A stretch of 64,000 nucleotides of DNA. Source: Arenicola marina (lineage: Eukaryota; Annelida; Polychaeta; Arenicolidae). Made by a program: the position numbers and the translations under genes. Where the stretch lies: assembly GCA_964019135.1 (NCBI GenBank), contig OZ025256.1, forward strand, positions 42,814,035 to 42,878,034, given 5' to 3'. Under the pieces are notes generated by a model, which searched no databases, was not told the origin of the DNA, and worked only from the letters and a program-made list of their open reading frames with translations. Below, piece by piece: positions 61,948-64,000 of the stretch; position 1 is the stretch's first letter, and the number at the start of each line of letters is the position of its first letter.

Positions 61948-64000
61948 AAGTTAGGGGGAGGGGAGGGGGTAATTGCTAACTGCCACTTCACTTAATAAAC
62001 GCCGCCTGGCAGCGAGTGCTCACGCTAAGATTGTTTACTTCCGGCGAGCGGCGGAGCATTCAAAACGAAGCGAGAGGTGAAATAAATTGTCTGGATTACA
62101 AGAAAATACATTACCAAGCAAAGAAATGAAAGTGCGACGAAAGTCCCAAAAGCTTTAGGAACGTCGTGGCGCACATTGGCGGGTAGGCACTGTATATTTA
62201 TTCTGTTATGAACTTCAACTTGAGCCACCGGTCCGCGATTTCTGCCAATTTCTTGTTTTCGGCCGTGTCAGCGGCATGGCCCTCACCCTAGCTCCGTTTA
62301 CGGGCATGGTAAGAGAGGCATGTACCAGGGCTAGGCTGAATCTATCAGAACAGCAACCGAACGTCGTGGGTTCGGTTCCCGCTGTGGCCAGTGCCTGTTG
62401 GTGCCCAATGTAGCCATGAGGTACGTGGCTGCCAGCGGGACACGGGCGGGGGGTTGGGGGGGGGGGGCGCTCCGCTCCACCGTCTCGTGGGGAACTCGTG
62501 AGGGCCGTTTAGTTATTTCCTCTCATTTCTACAACGGTCCACTGCCCCGGTTGAGCCCATATTCGCACAGAGATGGAATAAAACCCCAACGCAACTTTAG
62601 CTTTCCGTTACGGACGCCGTGTGACCTTTAGTTACATTGATCGAGGAGCCTCAACACTAAGCAATCAACCGAAGCATTGGTTTAGCAATCACTTTCCCTG
62701 TAACGAAGCTGTATCGATATTTCCCTGCTGTCATCACGCAGTTCGCACAACTCAAAATGTTCACTTCTACAAATGTCAATAGTGTTATATTCTTGCTGCA
62801 TACTTTAGCATTGAATCCCACACGGCATGGAAGGAAAGTCACCATGGTTGCTATATACTTACGCTATTTTTGTCAAGGTCGAATGCTGAAGGTGCTGATA
62901 TACAATTAGGCTCTTCCACAGCCCCCCCCCCCTCTGTTCGCTCCGGAGTGAGCGTCTCACGTAGCGGGGGGAGGGGGCTGTCGAAGAGACTAATATATAA
63001 TGCGACCTTGGGGGGATGAGGCGCGAGGGGAGGGGGGGGGGGGAAAGCTTCTGTCATAATCCGCCCACCCCTTCTGTCGCCCCACCCACCCACGATTTGC
63101 CACAAACTACATTCAACACATTACATTATGAGCATTAACTTGTCTAATCTTGGCTAACATATAAGCCAGTGTCGGTACTGTCGCAGCCAGTCTAGCGGCC
63201 ATAGCCACGGCAATGCGCTGAATCCAGGTCAGTACAGATAGAACGCTGAACAAATATCCTTCTCAGATCTATCCGAGTATTTCTGAGTCAAACTGTTTCG
63301 ACGTGAAAACTTTGTGGATGACCGAAAACATCGCATATTCTCCAGGTTTACGACGTCCTTGCAGTCTCTGCGTGACGTACTTTGGGTCTCAGGTTACAGA
63401 CTCAATCGTTTCAAATGCTGCAGTTTCGGACCGACTTTGTGAATGCCGATCTCGGTTTTCCGACATCTCCCTCAGCCTCATGTCGACATCTCTGATATTG
63501 TGTATGTCTCCTGCTATATCACACAGATAACTCCCTATTTGATATCCGTTTGGCGCAGTCTCCACTTTAGTCTGGAGCAGTCCGCGTCATACGTACGCGA
63601 CAACAGGACTGACGACAAGACTGTGTTCACCCTCTGCTATCTGCTATCTACGAGCTGGCCCTCGCTGGGCTGTATGTGGTACTGTAGGTGCGGGTAGTCA
63701 GTGCCCTGCCCCTCCACCGCCATCCTCCTACCCAGCTGTTGGGCCACCCTGCCCCTCCACCGCCTCGCCAACGCCACCCTCCCACCCAGCGGCTCCACGC
63801 GCACGTATACGTTATTGACTGAGCGCTGTGGGTCAGTAGAGTCCTGGCATAGAGGGGGGTGGGGGGGCGTTTTTTGCGGTGGCTTCGTTGCGCTGATATG
63901 CGATGGAGGGGGGTTACTGTGGCACCAATGGGACTGTGCCTTGCGTCGAGTCACCATATAACTCGAGCGTATATCACACTACCAGATCGCACTTCAGTTA

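Larger units (their letters stand above)
59318..64000 (+). other. PFK intron 1 (partial), no further exon recognised
   Basis: At least 4.7 kb follow the PFK donor without a visible second exon. The stretch holds a MITE-like element (59664-59905), a (TA)n tract (61437-61476), a strong hairpin (61885-61947) and several G runs near 62450, 62950 and 63030. A tRNA-like box B (GTGGGTTCGGTTCCC) near 62367 may be a SINE remnant. Confidence 0.55.

Noticed and set aside
62360-62395. tRNA gene suggested by GTGGGTTCGGTTCCC
   Set aside because: Only a box B and T-arm-like part is seen. I could not pair an acceptor stem or find a box A at the right distance, so a SINE remnant is more likely.

Overview
Eukaryotic genomic DNA from an animal, most likely a marine invertebrate. 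All genes seen are intron-split with GT/AG junctions: a kinesin-3 motor, succinate dehydrogenase A, ribosomal protein L19, phosphofructokinase and a short-chain collagen C4-like protein. The C4-like family and the RPL19 C-terminus fit a lophotrochozoan such as a mollusc, but the sequence does not prove this. Two 200-base N gaps (5266-5465 and 25847-26046) mark assembly joins of unknown true length.

Layout. Bases 1-15,300 hold no recognised exon. They carry long G/C homopolymer runs, at least eight minisatellites, tRNA-derived SINEs and a decayed PIF/Harbinger transposase. Exons 1-2 of a KIF13-like kinesin are on the minus strand (18,715-15,369). Between 19 and 25 kb are LINE remnants, a TTAA-flanked DNA element, a second SINE family, the last exon of a collagen C4-like gene (minus) and a G-rich array. 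The first seven exons of SDHA are on the minus strand (36,502-26,837); the catalytic 3' half is not in the window. A 6.5-kb satellite with an RFX X-box-like core fills 40.3-46.7 kb. The complete RPL19 gene is on the minus strand (58,617-48,643). Its intron 4 holds six tandem copies of the U17/snR30 H/ACA snoRNA, and intron 1 is loaded with foldback and inverted-repeat elements. PFK exon 1 starts at 59,221 on the plus strand, head-to-head with RPL19. No exon was recognised in the last 4.6 kb, which should be PFK intron 1.

Main observations. (1) Minisatellites repeatedly begin exactly at splice junctions. In SDHA the donors of exons 2, 4, 6 and 7 have been copied into adjoining arrays, so a unit contains the exon end plus the intron start; exon 6 also has an array at its acceptor side. 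The RPL19 exon 5 acceptor is likewise copied. An orphan array at 4.5 kb repeats a full acceptor, a 9-nt microexon-like core and a donor. The exon 2 array is 42 bp per unit (14 codons) and largely open, so alternative donor use could add in-frame peptide repeats. (2) Six U17 genes in a single ribosomal-protein intron depart from the usual one snoRNA per intron. (3) The box A head of a tRNA-derived SINE has expanded into about 17 tandem copies.

RPL19 and PFK probably share a divergent promoter. RPL19 transcription would supply both a ribosomal protein and the snoRNA needed for 18S rRNA processing.
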